Positions 27,001-35,657 are shown, counted from the first letter of the stretch. The stretch is DNA of 64,000 bases from Rhodobacteraceae bacterium EhC02 (GCA_001650895.1 LXYH01000019.1:1-64000); one strand, 5' to 3'. The notes: a model not told the origin generated them from the letters alone. A program made the numbers and translations.

Positions 27001-27850
27001 ACTGGACACGGTCGAACTGCGGATCCCGGAGTCCCTGGGACCGAGCTTTGCCAACCTGCCCGAGCTGCAACATCGCGGCGACAGCCCAGCCGTCCGCCAG
27101 ACACGGATCTGGGCCGGGCTGATCGCCGATCCGGCAGCCGCCAGCGGCCCATCGGTCGCCTTTCCGATCGACATGATCATCGACGCACCCTCGCGGATCT
27201 TCGTGCGGGGCCGGGGCCTCGATGCGGAACTGGGCGGACGGCTGCGGCTGACCGGCACGACAGCCGCCCTGGTGCCCCAGGGACAGTTCGAACTGGTGCG
27301 CGGACGGCTGAACATCCTGGGCAAGCGCCTGGACCTGACCGAAGGCCTGGTGCGGCTGCAAGGCGCCTTCGATCCCTACCTGCGCTTCATCGCCGAGACA
27401 GAGGCGCAGGGCAGCGCGATCCGCATCGGGCTGGAGGGCGTCGCCTCGCAGCCCGAACTGACCCTGACCTCAAGCCCGGAACTGCCGCAGGACGAAATCC
27501 TTGCGCTGCTTCTGTTCGGCCGCGGGATCACCGAGATCTCGGCCCTGCAGGCAGTGCAGCTGGCCGGCGCGATCCGCACCCTGTCTGGCAAGAGCAACGG
27601 GTTGAGCGAAGGGCTGCGCGGCGCGATCGGCGTGGACGACCTAGACCTGAGCACGACCGAGGACGGCCAGACCGAGGCGCGGGTGGGCAAGTATATCTCG
27701 GAGAACATCTATACGGACGTGACGGTGAACACGGCCGGCGAAACCGAGATCAACCTGAACCTGAACGTCAGCCCCTCGATCACCGTCCGGGGCCGCCTGG
27801 GATCGGATGGCGGCACCGGCATCGGCGTCTATATCGAGCGCGATTACTGA
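24005..27850 (+). CDS. tamB: TamB translocation/assembly module protein
   Basis: 1281 residues. An N-terminal signal anchor (LLRLMVLLPLWLVHGLALPA) is followed by a long repetitive beta-rich body. The conserved C-terminal TamB domain (DUF490) includes QDEILALLLFGRGITEISAL near 1160-1180 and ends VRGRLGSDGGTGIGVYIERD. It spans the periplasm and docks onto TamA. The start overlaps the tamA stop (TGATG). Confidence 0.95.
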   Translation: MRMVRQFLLRLMVLLPLWLVHGLALPATAQTPDQDRGYLQGLLEDNLSGLGRDVRITGFEGALSARASIAELTIADGEGVWLRLSDIVLDWNRAALLRGRIDVNELTVARIDLIRPPVPDPGLPPAEASSGFSLPELPVAVQIGRIAAARVSLGEGFIGQPVEINLEGAANLGGGEGAADLLIARIDGPQGQVRLSGAYANESRQLTLDLGVEEEAGGIAATLLGLPGTPSVRLAVAGDAPIDDFAADLSLATDGQDRLAGQVILQTLREPTPLPEGAPETRSDTPPAELITRRVVTRIGGDIAPVFAPDYRAFFGPDIQLIVTATRTPDGRMLLEGLDLTAEAIRLSGEAALSADGWPERLALTGQIVAPDGRAVLLPLPGPQTRVDRTDLDLTFDAATGDNWTLRLDIDGLDRPDLTAPRAALTGEGLILRGGTEDAIGRATGQFRFDTEGLTLADAAMADALGGDVAGALAFDWSAQGPVMIPRLSLTLADTNLRGSAEIDAGSSAELGDLNAAFDLRLVTADLSRFAGLAGQPLAGGADLALSGQVLPLTGGFNIDLFGQAQDLAIGQPRVDPLITGASRIALRASRDTAGTRVDLFEIVTTGTDLRGRAALSSGGSTVDLTAQLLDAGLILEGISGPASLVLDARQQAETWQITLDATAPGETTARLTGSVTGDGIDRLLAEGQLSAAFGDLRPWAQLAGRPLSGAMQISLDASGDVLGRSGTVSGQVNGTNLAMGQANADAILRGASSLAFDIRQTPEGMTILDKVELRTPQGMTDVTGRVSANDSRLRFDAFIRDIGLIAPEVSGQATARGTVQSTGGDWQIDISATGPGGITTAAAGTVAPDGQRINLTLRGSAPLSLANNQLRPNSVSGLLSYDLAVNGPPALSSVSGVLGTQGARIVLPGAGLALSDLGATVRLSAGRAQLDAAAALSSGGRISVAGPITLSAPFPADLTLDLSRAVFSQRKLYEATADGQITLRGPLTGGAQIGGRIALDTVELRIPESLGPSFANLPELQHRGDSPAVRQTRIWAGLIADPAAASGPSVAFPIDMIIDAPSRIFVRGRGLDAELGGRLRLTGTTAALVPQGQFELVRGRLNILGKRLDLTEGLVRLQGAFDPYLRFIAETEAQGSAIRIGLEGVASQPELTLTSSPELPQDEILALLLFGRGITEISALQAVQLAGAIRTLSGKSNGLSEGLRGAIGVDDLDLSTTEDGQTEARVGKYISENIYTDVTVNTAGETEINLNLNVSPSITVRGRLGSDGGTGIGVYIERDY

Positions 27851-27881
27851 TCGGCGCAGCACGGGCCGCACTGTTGCGATC

Positions 27882-27904
27882 GGATATTTGAGGCAAGAAG
27901 AAAC
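27882..27904 (-). repeat. Copy 2 of the recurrent intergenic element
   Basis: On the minus strand TTTCTTCTTGC, then CTC, then AAATATCC. It lies 18 nt beyond the phnM stop, in the same orientation as phnM, within the convergent tamB/phnM gap. Confidence 0.75.
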
Positions 27905-27922
27905 AGGGCCTGCGGATGACCC

Positions 27923-29056
27923 TCAGGCCGCGCGCCGCCCCGCCGACCAGACCCCGCGCACCACGGCACTGCCCGCGACAGGCCGCAGCCGGACAAGATC
28001 GGCGCGCAGCCCCGGCGCGATGCGTCCCCGGTCGCTCAGCCCCGCTGCCTGCGCGGGGGCTGCCGTGACCGTGGCGATCCCGCGCGCCAGATCGCCCCAG
28101 ATCTCGCCGAGCCTCAGGGCCGAGGTCAGCAGCGAGGCGGGCACGTAGTCGGAGGACACGATATCCAGCAGATCCATCCCCGCCAGCTCGGCCGCGGCCA
28201 CATTGCCCGAATGCGACCCGCCCCGGATCAGGTTGGGCGCACCCATCATGATCGCGATGCCATGGGCGCGGCAGGCCGCGGCGGCCTCGGGGGTGGTGGG
28301 AAATTCCGCCAGCCGGATGCCATGGCCCGCCGACACCGCCACATGGTCGGCCGTGGTGTCGTCATGGCTGGCCAGCACCGCGCCATAGCGGCGCGCCTCG
28401 GCCACAGCCGCCGCCTCATGCGCCTCGCCGAACCGGGCGCGCATCTCGCGCAACCGGGCGACATGTTCGACGAATTGCGCCTCGGTGATGTTGTTCTTGC
28501 CCATCACATAGGCGCGCAGCTTGTCGATGTCGCGAAACTGCCGCTGGCCCGGCGTGTGATCCATCAGGCTGACGATGCCCACGCGGTCCTCGGGACCGAA
28601 GAGGGCCATCTCTTCGATCAGGGTCTCGGAACAGACCTCGGCGCGCAGATGCAGGAAATGGCTGATCCTGAGCGCGCCTTGCGTCCGCAGTTCCAGCAAT
28701 TCCCGTGACAGCCCCCGCGCATAGGCCTTGTAGCGCCCGATCCCCGAAGGAATGGAGCCGACGCGCATCGCGTCGAACACCGTGGTGATGCCCACGCTGG
28801 CCAGTTCCGCATCATGGGCGATGATCGCCGCCGCATGGGGCCAGTCCACGCCGGGGCGCGGCTGGATATGGCGTTCCAGGTTGTCGGTATGCAGCTCGAT
28901 CAGGCCAGGGATCAGCAGATCGCCTTCGCAATCCTCGCCGCCTTGCACGCGGCCTGCCCCCATGTCGGCGATCAGCCCGTCGCGGATCACCAGGTGTCCC
29001 TGCAGCGTGCCGTCGGGCAGCACCAGAACCGCGTTGTTCAGGATGGTTTCAGTCAT
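27923..29056 (-). CDS. phnM: Alpha-D-ribose 1-methylphosphonate 5-triphosphate diphosphatase
   Basis: 377 residues, amidohydrolase fold. Classic PhnM signatures: LIPGLIELHTDNLERH (~48-63), SLMDHTPGQRQF, LASHDDTTADHV, and GAPNLIRGGSHSGNVAA. It removes pyrophosphate from the C-P lyase intermediate to give ribose 1-methylphosphonate 5-phosphate, the PhnJ substrate. A good Shine-Dalgarno (CAGGAG) supports ATG 29056. It is divergent from the DUF1045 gene. It is the canonical copy; compare phnM2 at 35718. Confidence 0.95.
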   Translation of the reverse strand: MTETILNNAVLVLPDGTLQGHLVIRDGLIADMGAGRVQGGEDCEGDLLIPGLIELHTDNLERHIQPRPGVDWPHAAAIIAHDAELASVGITTVFDAMRVGSIPSGIGRYKAYARGLSRELLELRTQGALRISHFLHLRAEVCSETLIEEMALFGPEDRVGIVSLMDHTPGQRQFRDIDKLRAYVMGKNNITEAQFVEHVARLREMRARFGEAHEAAAVAEARRYGAVLASHDDTTADHVAVSAGHGIRLAEFPTTPEAAAACRAHGIAIMMGAPNLIRGGSHSGNVAAAELAGMDLLDIVSSDYVPASLLTSALRLGEIWGDLARGIATVTAAPAQAAGLSDRGRIAPGLRADLVRLRPVAGSAVVRGVWSAGRRAA

Positions 29057-29090
29057 TTCATGCTCCTGCCGGGTGCTGTATCAGGGCTTG

Positions 29091-29108
29091 TGTCACCGCA
29101 TTGTGACA
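29091..29108. promoter_or_regulatory. Inverted repeat in the phnM/DUF1045 divergent promoter
   Basis: TGTCAC-CGCATT-GTGACA is a perfect 6-bp-arm palindrome between the divergent genes. GTGTCAC also appears, inverted, in the Pho-box-like element at 34923-34940. PhoB half-sites resemble CTGTCAT, so PhoB control is possible, but the arrangement here is inverted rather than the usual direct repeat. The repeat is seen; the factor is inference. Confidence 0.4.
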
Positions 29109-29129
29109 AAACTGGTGCAAGTCCGACCC

Positions 29130-29849
29130 ATGACCCGATTTCAAAGATATGCGATCTACGTGATGCCCGATGGCGCGCTGGCGCGTTTTGGCGCGCAATG
29201 GCTGGGCTGGGATGCGCAGGTGGGTCGCACCATCGATCACCCGCAGGTTGCGGGCCTGCCTCGCCCGCTGGACGAGATCACGGCCACCCCCCGCAAATAC
29301 GGGCTGCATGCCACGATCAAGCCGCCCTTCAGGCTGGCCGAGAGCCGCCCCCCGGCGGGGCTGATGGCCGACCTGGCCGCCTTGTGCGCCCGGCTGGAGC
29401 CCGTCACGCTGCAGGGGCTGTCGCTGGCGCGGCTGGGCGGTTTCCTGGCCCTTGTGCCCGAAGGCCCGACCGATGCGCTCAACGCCATGGCGCAGCAGGT
29501 GGTGACGGCCCTGGATCAGCACCGCGCGCCTCTGACCGAGGCCGAGCTGGCACGCCGCCGCAAGGCGCGACTGACCCCCGCGCAAGAGACGCTTCTGGCG
29601 CGCTGGGGATATCCGTTCGTGCTGGAGGAATTCCGCTTTCACGTCACCCTGACCGGCAACCTGCCCCGCCCCGAGGCAGAGGCGGTCGCCGCCGCCCTGA
29701 CCGGGCATCTGGATCCGGTATTGCCCCGCCCCTTCGTGATCGGCAGCCTGTGCCTGGTGGGCGAGGATGGCGAAGGCCTGTTTCATCTGATCCATCGCTA
29801 TCCCCTTGGCGCCGCGGCGACACGGTCAAGCACGGCCACCAGCGCCTGA
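29130..29849 (+). CDS. DUF1045 phosphonate metabolism protein (2H phosphoesterase-like)
   Basis: 239 residues from ATG 29130. Two H-x-[ST] motifs, HATIKPPF (~54) and FRFHVTLTG (~170), are those of 2H phosphoesterases. The family (TIGR03223) is found almost only in C-P lyase loci; a role on cyclic ribose phosphate intermediates is plausible but unproven. Its last 52 nt overlap the end of phnN on the opposite strand. Confidence 0.88.
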   Translation: MTRFQRYAIYVMPDGALARFGAQWLGWDAQVGRTIDHPQVAGLPRPLDEITATPRKYGLHATIKPPFRLAESRPPAGLMADLAALCARLEPVTLQGLSLARLGGFLALVPEGPTDALNAMAQQVVTALDQHRAPLTEAELARRRKARLTPAQETLLARWGYPFVLEEFRFHVTLTGNLPRPEAEAVAAALTGHLDPVLPRPFVIGSLCLVGEDGEGLFHLIHRYPLGAAATRSSTATSA

Positions 29850-30370
29850 ACCCCCTCTTCGATGGTGCCGCTGTTGTCGACCAGCGCGTGGGGCATGTCC
29901 TCGGGCATGGCGAAATCGGCGCGGGCCAGACGGCGGTCCAGATCATCGCCGGTTTCGCGACCGCGCGCGGCCAGACGACTGCGCAAGGCGGCACGGTCCG
30001 CGGCGATCAGGATGACGGACAGATCGGGAAAGAGCGCCCGCGCCCGTGGCAGCATCGCGCGCGAGCCGTTGAAAAGCACGGTCTGCCCGGCGGCAATCTG
30101 GGCGTGTATCCCTGCAGGTATGCCGTAGGACATCCCGTGTGCCACCCAATGCAACGCAAAGGCGCCGCGCGCCTTGCGGGCTTCGAATTCGACAAGACTC
30201 ACGCCCTCGAAAGGCTCGCCTCCCGCCTCTTCGGGACGGGTGATGACCCGCCGCACCAGGACCAATCCGGGCCGCCGGGCCAGCGCACCGGCCAGCAGCG
30301 TGTCCTTGCCCGCGCCCGAGGGGCCGACCACCGCGATCAGGAGGCCGGGGGTGAGCGGCTGCACCATCAT
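29798..30370 (-). CDS. phnN: Ribose 1,5-bisphosphokinase
   Basis: 190 residues with a guanylate-kinase-like fold. P-loop [15 protein letters not shown] at ~12-26, [20 protein letters not shown], and [11 protein letters not shown]. It converts ribose 1,5-bisphosphate to PRPP, the last step of the C-P lyase pathway. It overlaps phnL by 4 nt and is the last gene of the phnGHIJKLN operon. Confidence 0.94.
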   Translation of the reverse strand: MMVQPLTPGLLIAVVGPSGAGKDTLLAGALARRPGLVLVRRVITRPEEAGGEPFEGVSLVEFEARKARGAFALHWVAHGMSYGIPAGIHAQIAAGQTVLFNGSRAMLPRARALFPDLSVILIAADRAALRSRLAARGRETGDDLDRRLARADFAMPEDMPHALVDNSGTIEEGVQALVAVLDRVAAAPRG

Positions 30371-31056
30371 GCCGCCAGACCCGGCGTGAAGCGCGTGACG
30401 TCCACGACGCGGGTACAGACACGGTCGCGCGCGGCTTCGTCATGAAAGATGCCCAGGATCGCGGCGCCCCGCGCCTTGGCCTCCTCGATCAGGGTCAGGA
30501 CCACCTCGCGATTGGCGGCATCAAGACTGGCTGTCGGTTCATCCAGCAGCAAGGCGGGATAGCCATGGGCAAAACCGCGCGCGATGTTCACGCGCTGCTG
30601 CTCGCCCCCCGAAAAGGTCGTCGGAGACAACGGCCACAGCCGTTCCGGGATGTTCAGCCGTCCCAGCAGATCGCGGGCCCGCCCCAGCGCATCCTCGCGC
30701 GTGACGCCCAGCGCCAGCAGGGGTTCGGCCACCACGTCCAGTGTGGGCACGCGCGGCACAACCCGCAGGAACTGGCTGACATAGCCCAGTGTCGCGCGGC
30801 GCAGCGCCAGCACCTCGCGCGGGGCGGCTTGCGCCACATCCACGTCACCAACCCGGATCACCCCGCGATCGGCCAGGTAATTGCCATAGACCATGCGCAT
30901 CAGCGTGGACTTGCCCGCACCCGAGGCACCGATCAGCCCCACGCATTCGCCGGGCGCCACCGACAGGGCCGCATCGCGCATCACCGGGATCACCGTGCCG
31001 CCCTGGTTGTGCAACACGAAATTCTTGGACAGGTTCGAAATCTCGATCATCGCCAT
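30367..31056 (-). CDS. phnL: C-P lyase system ABC-type protein PhnL
   Basis: 229 residues. Walker [10 protein letters not shown] (~43-51), ABC signature [14 protein letters not shown], and Walker [13 protein letters not shown]. PhnL associates with the C-P lyase core and is needed for phosphonate breakdown; it is not a transporter ATPase. It begins 8 nt after phnK ends. Confidence 0.94.
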   Translation of the reverse strand: MAMIEISNLSKNFVLHNQGGTVIPVMRDAALSVAPGECVGLIGASGAGKSTLMRMVYGNYLADRGVIRVGDVDVAQAAPREVLALRRATLGYVSQFLRVVPRVPTLDVVAEPLLALGVTREDALGRARDLLGRLNIPERLWPLSPTTFSGGEQQRVNIARGFAHGYPALLLDEPTASLDAANREVVLTLIEEAKARGAAILGIFHDEAARDRVCTRVVDVTRFTPGLAA

Positions 31057-31064
31057 TCCCCCGC

Positions 31065-31835
31065 TCAGGCCTGCAAGACGCTGGAGACCAGCAATTGCGT
31101 ATAGCCATGCTGCGGATCGTCCAGCACCTGATCGGTCAGACCGGCCTCGACCACATGGCCCGATTTCATCACCATCAGCCGGTGCGCCAGCAGGCGCACC
31201 ACGGCCAGATCATGCGTGACGATCACCGCGCTCAGCCCCATCTCGCGCACGAGGCCGCGCAGCAGATCCAGCAGCCGTGCCTGAACGCTGACATCCAGCC
31301 CGCCCGTCGGTTCATCCATGAACACCAGCCGTGGCCCGGTCACCAGGTTGCGCGCGATCTGCAGGCGTTGCTGCATGCCGCCCGAAAACGCGGTGGGCCG
31401 GTCGTCGATCCGGTCGGCCGCGATCTCGACCCGGCCCAGCCAGTCCTGCGCCTGTGCGCGGATATCGCCGTAATGCCGCGCGCCCACGGCCATCAGCCGC
31501 TCGCCCACATTGCCGCCCGCACTGACACCCATCCGCAACCCGTCACGCGGGTTCTGATGCACAAAGGCCCAATCGGTGCGTGCCAGCATCCGCCGTTCGG
31601 GTTCGGACATGGCGCGCACATCGCGCAGCCCCTCGGCGCGGGTGTCGAACATCACCGCGCCGCTGTCCGCCTCAAGATGGCCTGCCAGACAGTTCAGCAG
31701 CGTCGACTTGCCCGAACCGCTTTCGCCCACGATCCCCATCACCTCGCCGGGATAGAGATCGAAACTGACATCCGCGCAGCCGATCCGTGCGCCATAGCGC
31801 TTGGTCAGCCCCTTCACCTGCAACAAGGGGGTCAT
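31065..31835 (-). CDS. phnK: C-P lyase system ABC-type protein PhnK
   Basis: 256 residues from ATG 31835 ([15 protein letters not shown]), overlapping phnJ by 4 nt; the longer frame to 31901 is rejected because it lies inside phnJ. Walker [10 protein letters not shown], signature [14 protein letters not shown], Walker [13 protein letters not shown]. PhnK binds PhnJ in the core complex. Confidence 0.94.
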   Translation of the reverse strand: MTPLLQVKGLTKRYGARIGCADVSFDLYPGEVMGIVGESGSGKSTLLNCLAGHLEADSGAVMFDTRAEGLRDVRAMSEPERRMLARTDWAFVHQNPRDGLRMGVSAGGNVGERLMAVGARHYGDIRAQAQDWLGRVEIAADRIDDRPTAFSGGMQQRLQIARNLVTGPRLVFMDEPTGGLDVSVQARLLDLLRGLVREMGLSAVIVTHDLAVVRLLAHRLMVMKSGHVVEAGLTDQVLDDPQHGYTQLLVSSVLQA

Positions 31836-32701
31836 GCCGCATCCTCCTGCCGGGTGGCGGCCAGCCGCCCCAGATGGCCCGCGCCGCGGCGCGTTTCGCA
31901 ATAATCCGTGTCGGAACAGACGAACATGCGCCCGCCCGCGTCATCCACGATCACCTCATCAAGGTAAGAGGTGCCGGACCCGCACAGATCGCAATCATGA
32001 TCGGCCTTGCTGGCCTCGAAGGGATGATCCTCGAAATCAAGGCTCACGACCTGGCAATGGGGTGGCAGGGCATGGATGCGCTGCTCGCGGCCCGCGCCGA
32101 ACAACTGGATCGCTTCACTTTCCAGCTTGGGGTTGTCGAACTTGGGGATCGGCGAGGGATCCATGACATAGCGCCCCTCGACCTTGACCGGATAGGCGTA
32201 GGATGTCGCGATCTGTCCGTGGCGCGCGATATCCTCGTAAAGCTTCACATGCACCAGCCCGTATTCCTCGAGCGCGTGCATCTTGCGCGTCTCGGTCTCG
32301 CGCGGTTCCAGAAACCGCAGGGGTTCCGGGATCGGCACCTGGTAGACAAGGATCTGGTCACGCGTCAGCGGCTCTTCGGGGATGCGGTGGCGCGTCTGGA
32401 TCAGCGTCGCCTCTGACGTGCGGCCCGTGGTGGCCACACCTGCGGTCTTTTCGAAAAACCGCCGGATCGACACGGCGTTGGTCGTATCATCCGCCCCCTG
32501 ATCGATCACCTTCAGCCGGTCCTCGGGCACCAGGCAAGCGGCGCTGACCTGCACACCGCCTGTGCCCCAGCCATAGGGCATCGGCATTTCGCGGCTGGCA
32601 AAAGGCACCTGGTGGCCCGGCACGGCCAGCGCCTTGAGAATGGCACGGCGGATCATCCGCTTGGTCTGCTCGTCGAGGTAGGCAAAGTTGTAATCGGTCA
32701 T
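31832..32701 (-). CDS. phnJ: C-P lyase catalytic subunit (radical SAM-dependent)
   Basis: 289 residues. MTDYNFAYLDEQTKRMIRRA and MPYGWGTGGVQVSAACL mark PhnJ. The Fe-S/active-site cysteines appear as CDLCG, about 20 residues, then CSDTDYC near 240-272, the spacing known from PhnJ. It cleaves the carbon-phosphorus bond of ribose 1-methylphosphonate 5-phosphate, releasing the hydrocarbon. ATGA overlaps on both sides. Confidence 0.96.
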   Translation of the reverse strand: MTDYNFAYLDEQTKRMIRRAILKALAVPGHQVPFASREMPMPYGWGTGGVQVSAACLVPEDRLKVIDQGADDTTNAVSIRRFFEKTAGVATTGRTSEATLIQTRHRIPEEPLTRDQILVYQVPIPEPLRFLEPRETETRKMHALEEYGLVHVKLYEDIARHGQIATSYAYPVKVEGRYVMDPSPIPKFDNPKLESEAIQLFGAGREQRIHALPPHCQVVSLDFEDHPFEASKADHDCDLCGSGTSYLDEVIVDDAGGRMFVCSDTDYCETRRGAGHLGRLAATRQEDAA

Positions 32702-33786
32702 TCCGCGGCCTCCTGTGCGGCAGCTTCAGCCTCGGCGCGCAAGCGGCGCACCAGTTCCAGCTCGGACTGGAAATCGACGTAATGGGGCAGCTTGATATGC
32801 TCCAGAAACCCGGTCGCCTGGATGTTGTCGGCATGGGACAGCACGAATTCCTCGTCCTGCGCGGGCGCGCCAAGATTGTCCTCGCCCAACTCGCGCCAGC
32901 GCAGGGCCCGGTCGACCAGCGCCATGGAAATCGCCTTGCGTTCGGTCTGCCCGAACACCAGCCCATAGCCGCGGGTGAATTGTGCAGGTTCCGTTTTTGA
33001 TCCCGCGAACTGGTTGACGGTCTCGCATTCGGTCAGTTCGACCTCGCCGATCTCGATGCTGAAACCCAGCTCGGGGATCTCCATCTCGACCGGGACGCGC
33101 CCGATGCGCAACTCGCCCACGAACGCATGGTTGCGCGCATAGCCGCGCTGTGTGGAATAGGCCATGCCCAGCACGAAGCCCTCGTCGCCCCGCGTCAGCG
33201 ATTGCAGCCGCAGCGCGCGGTTCGCCGGAAATTCCAGCGGTTCGCGGGTCAGGTCGGGCGGGGTTGCATCATGACGCTCCTCGGCCTGTATCAACCCGTC
33301 ACGGTTCAGAAAATCGGTGATATGCGGCACCGGCCCGGATTGCGGCGCCGCTGCCTTCGCCGCAGCAGGCACCTCGCCCTCGGCGGCCAGTTTGAAATCC
33401 AGCAAGCGATGCGTGTAGTCGAAGGTCGGCCCCAGTACCTGCCCGCCCGGCGCATCCTTGAACGTGGCCGAGATGCGCCTGTCGCAACGCATGTTCGCTG
33501 TCTCGACGGGCACCGAGGCCCCGAGGCGCGGCAATGTGGTGCGATAGGCGCGGATCAGGAAAATCGCCTCGATCAGATCGCCCCGTGCCTGCTTGATCGC
33601 CAGCGCCGCCAGATCGGGATCGTAAAGCGATCCCTCGGCCATCACCCGGTTCACGGCCAGCGCCATCTGTTCGCGGATCTGCGCCAGGCTCAGCTCGGGC
33701 ACGGACGGATCGCCGCGCCGCTCCTCGGCCAGCCAGGCATGTGCATTCTCGATGGCGCGCTCGCCACCCTTGACGGCCACATACAT
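32698..33786 (-). CDS. phnI: C-P lyase core subunit PhnI
   Basis: 362 residues from ATG 33786 (MYVAVKGGERAIENAHAWLA). The long frame to 33816 starts inside phnH. The start overlaps the phnH stop (TGATG) and the end overlaps phnJ. PhnI, with G, H and L, couples phosphonate to the ribose of ATP, displacing adenine. Confidence 0.95.
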   Translation of the reverse strand: MYVAVKGGERAIENAHAWLAEERRGDPSVPELSLAQIREQMALAVNRVMAEGSLYDPDLAALAIKQARGDLIEAIFLIRAYRTTLPRLGASVPVETANMRCDRRISATFKDAPGGQVLGPTFDYTHRLLDFKLAAEGEVPAAAKAAAPQSGPVPHITDFLNRDGLIQAEERHDATPPDLTREPLEFPANRALRLQSLTRGDEGFVLGMAYSTQRGYARNHAFVGELRIGRVPVEMEIPELGFSIEIGEVELTECETVNQFAGSKTEPAQFTRGYGLVFGQTERKAISMALVDRALRWRELGEDNLGAPAQDEEFVLSHADNIQATGFLEHIKLPHYVDFQSELELVRRLRAEAEAAAQEAAE

Positions 33787-34370
33787 CAGGACACCTCCGC
33801 CGGATCGGTGACGCACGTGCTGCGCGGCAAGGCCGCCAACCGGTCGCCACAGGTGAAAAAGAAATCCAGACCCAAGGGAAACAGCGCGCGATTGGCGCGA
33901 AAGGCCGCCACATCCGGCAGGTTCAGGCCAGCAACCTCCTTGATGCCCGGACCTGTCAGAACCGCACCCTCGGCGCGCAGGTCATCCATCTCGACAATCA
34001 GCGTCGCGGATCGGTCGGGATATTCAGCCGTGCCGATGCGGTAGTCACCGAGCGGCGCAAGGCTGTCCCATCGCCCCAGCGCGAACGCAGCCTCGCCCCG
34101 CGCCGCCACAACGGGGGCGCCCGTATGAAAGGCGACCCAGCGGCGCAAGGCATCGCTGTCATGCGATGGCGCCAGCCAGACCGGGGTGTCGGGATCGCAC
34201 AGCACCAGCAAAAGCACGGCTGCCGCCTCGCTGACCGGTGCGGGTGCCTGGGCACCCTGCACGGCAAGAATATCACCGGGGCGCGCCATGGCGTTCATCG
34301 CCGCGCGAAACCCCCATGCCGCCTGGATCGACGGATCGGAAAACCCGCCTGTCATGACAGACTGATCCAT
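33786..34370 (-). CDS. phnH: C-P lyase core subunit PhnH
   Basis: 194 residues. GGFSDPSIQAAWGFRAAMNA, GTAEYPDRSATLI and FPLGLDFFFTCGDRLAALPR are PhnH signatures. ATG 34370 overlaps the phnG stop as TGATG; Met6 is a less likely alternative. It is part of the PhnGHIJ core. Confidence 0.94.
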   Translation of the reverse strand: MDQSVMTGGFSDPSIQAAWGFRAAMNAMARPGDILAVQGAQAPAPVSEAAAVLLLVLCDPDTPVWLAPSHDSDALRRWVAFHTGAPVVAARGEAAFALGRWDSLAPLGDYRIGTAEYPDRSATLIVEMDDLRAEGAVLTGPGIKEVAGLNLPDVAAFRANRALFPLGLDFFFTCGDRLAALPRSTCVTDPAEVS

Positions 34371-34801
34371 CAGTCGTCCCCCCGCACCAATGTGAAGAAT
34401 TCAACCCGCGTGGCCGCCGCCTTGGCCGCGCGCGCATCCCGCGCCGCCTGCACCTGCACCGCCAGCGGCTCCAGCAGAACCGCCCTGACGCGGGCGGCCA
34501 GATCGCCCTGCATCAGGGCATCCACCATCGCGGCCTGTTCCGCCTGCCGCTTGTCGCGCCCCTGGACATAGCCATGCCCCACCGCACCGCCGTCCAGCGC
34601 CAGCGCGCAGCGCGTCACCGTCATTTCGCCCAGGTTGAACGCAGCCCCCGTGCCGCCCATCCGGCCGCGCACCATCACGCCACCCACTTCCGGCGGGCGC
34701 AGCCAGCGGTATCCGGGCGCAAGATCCAGCTTGCGCCACAACCGATCCAGCGCATCGGCAGGCGCGCGGGCCAATAGCCCCATCCATTCCCTGCGGTACA
34801 T
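34370..34801 (-). CDS. phnG: C-P lyase core subunit PhnG
   Basis: 143 residues from ATG 34801; a GTG at 34804 directly precedes it. GYRWLRPPEVGGVMVRGRMG, FNLGEMTVTRCAL and GHGYVQGRDKRQAEQAAMVD are diagnostic. It is the first gene of the operon; the 142-bp region upstream carries a palindromic operator and a Pho-box-like site. Confidence 0.93.
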   Translation of the reverse strand: MYRREWMGLLARAPADALDRLWRKLDLAPGYRWLRPPEVGGVMVRGRMGGTGAAFNLGEMTVTRCALALDGGAVGHGYVQGRDKRQAEQAAMVDALMQGDLAARVRAVLLEPLAVQVQAARDARAAKAAATRVEFFTLVRGDD

Positions 34802-34852
34802 CACCGCCCCCTTTTTTCCAGCTTGCGTGGCCCGTCAACCGACACCTTGCCA

Positions 34853-34884
34853 AGTTGTCTAGACCACTATACAACTATACAACT
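34853..34884. promoter_or_regulatory. Candidate PhnF operator
   Basis: AGTTGTCTAG (34853-34862), ACCA, then CTATACAACT (34867-34876): an inverted repeat matching 9 of 10. CTATACAACT is repeated directly at 34875-34884. It sits 52 bp upstream of phnG and 59 bp upstream of phnF, which diverge from here. GntR/HutC-type PhnF proteins bind palindromes in exactly this position. No second copy was seen upstream of phnM, phnC or phnM2. Confidence 0.65.
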
Positions 34885-34922
34885 CTTTACCGCCAACCGG
34901 CAGGCCACGCAAGCGCGGCTTC

Positions 34923-34940
34923 ATGAAATTTTGGTGACAC
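34923..34940 (-). promoter_or_regulatory. Candidate Pho box
   Basis: On the minus strand GTGTCAC, 4 bp, ATTTCAT: two 7-mers each matching 5 of 7 to CTGTCAT at the 11-bp PhoB repeat spacing, oriented toward phnG. It would allow phosphate-starvation control of the C-P lyase operon. The match is modest and unsupported by score. Confidence 0.35.
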
Positions 34941-34943
34941 TGC

Positions 34944-35657
34944 ATGACGACGACCCCGCTCTGGTCCATGATCGCCGACACGCTGCGCGGCGAAATCGCC
35001 AGCGGCCAGTACCGGCCTGGTGACAAGCTGCCCACCGAAGCCGCCCTGGCGCGCCGCTTCGGTGTCAACCGGCATACGGTGCGCCATGCGCTGTCCGGGC
35101 TGATCGAGGATGGCACCGTCACCACAAGACGCGGTGCGGGGGCTTTCGTTTCGCGCCCACCCACCGAATACCCGCTGGGCCGGCGCGTGCGCTTTCACCA
35201 GAACCTCGCCGCAGCGGGCCGCTTGCCGCAACGGGTCTTTCTGCATATCGACACGCGCAACGCGGACCCCGACGAGGCCAAGGCCCTGGCCCTTCCCACC
35301 GGCGCCCGCGTCCACCGCGCCGAGGGGGTGTCGCTGGCCGACGGTCTGCCCATCGCCCATTTCATCAGCACGTTTCCAGCCACCAGCCTGCCCGATCTGC
35401 CTGATCATCTGCGCCACACCGGGTCGGTCACGCAGGCGCTGGCCGCCTGCGGCCTGCCCGATTACACCCGCGCCGTGACACGGCTTTCGGCGCGCCGCGC
35501 CTCGGCCATGCAGGCGCGCCACCTGATGCTGCGTGAAGGCGATCCCGTGCTGCACAGCGTCAGCATCAACCATGATGCGGACGGTCGGCCCGTCGAATTC
35601 GGCCGGACCGTCTTTGTCGGCGATCACGTCACCTTGATCATGTCCCCTGACGGCTGA
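34944..35657 (+). CDS. phnF: PhnF, GntR/HutC-family regulator of phosphonate genes
   Basis: 237 residues. The winged helix GQYRPGDKLPTEAALARRFG, then VNRHTVRHALSGL (~22-55), is followed by a UTRA ligand-binding domain (~75-235). It is divergent from phnG with the palindromic operator between them. It likely represses phn transcription until a phosphonate-derived or phosphate signal binds. Confidence 0.92.
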   Translation: MTTTPLWSMIADTLRGEIASGQYRPGDKLPTEAALARRFGVNRHTVRHALSGLIEDGTVTTRRGAGAFVSRPPTEYPLGRRVRFHQNLAAAGRLPQRVFLHIDTRNADPDEAKALALPTGARVHRAEGVSLADGLPIAHFISTFPATSLPDLPDHLRHTGSVTQALAACGLPDYTRAVTRLSARRASAMQARHLMLREGDPVLHSVSINHDADGRPVEFGRTVFVGDHVTLIMSPDG

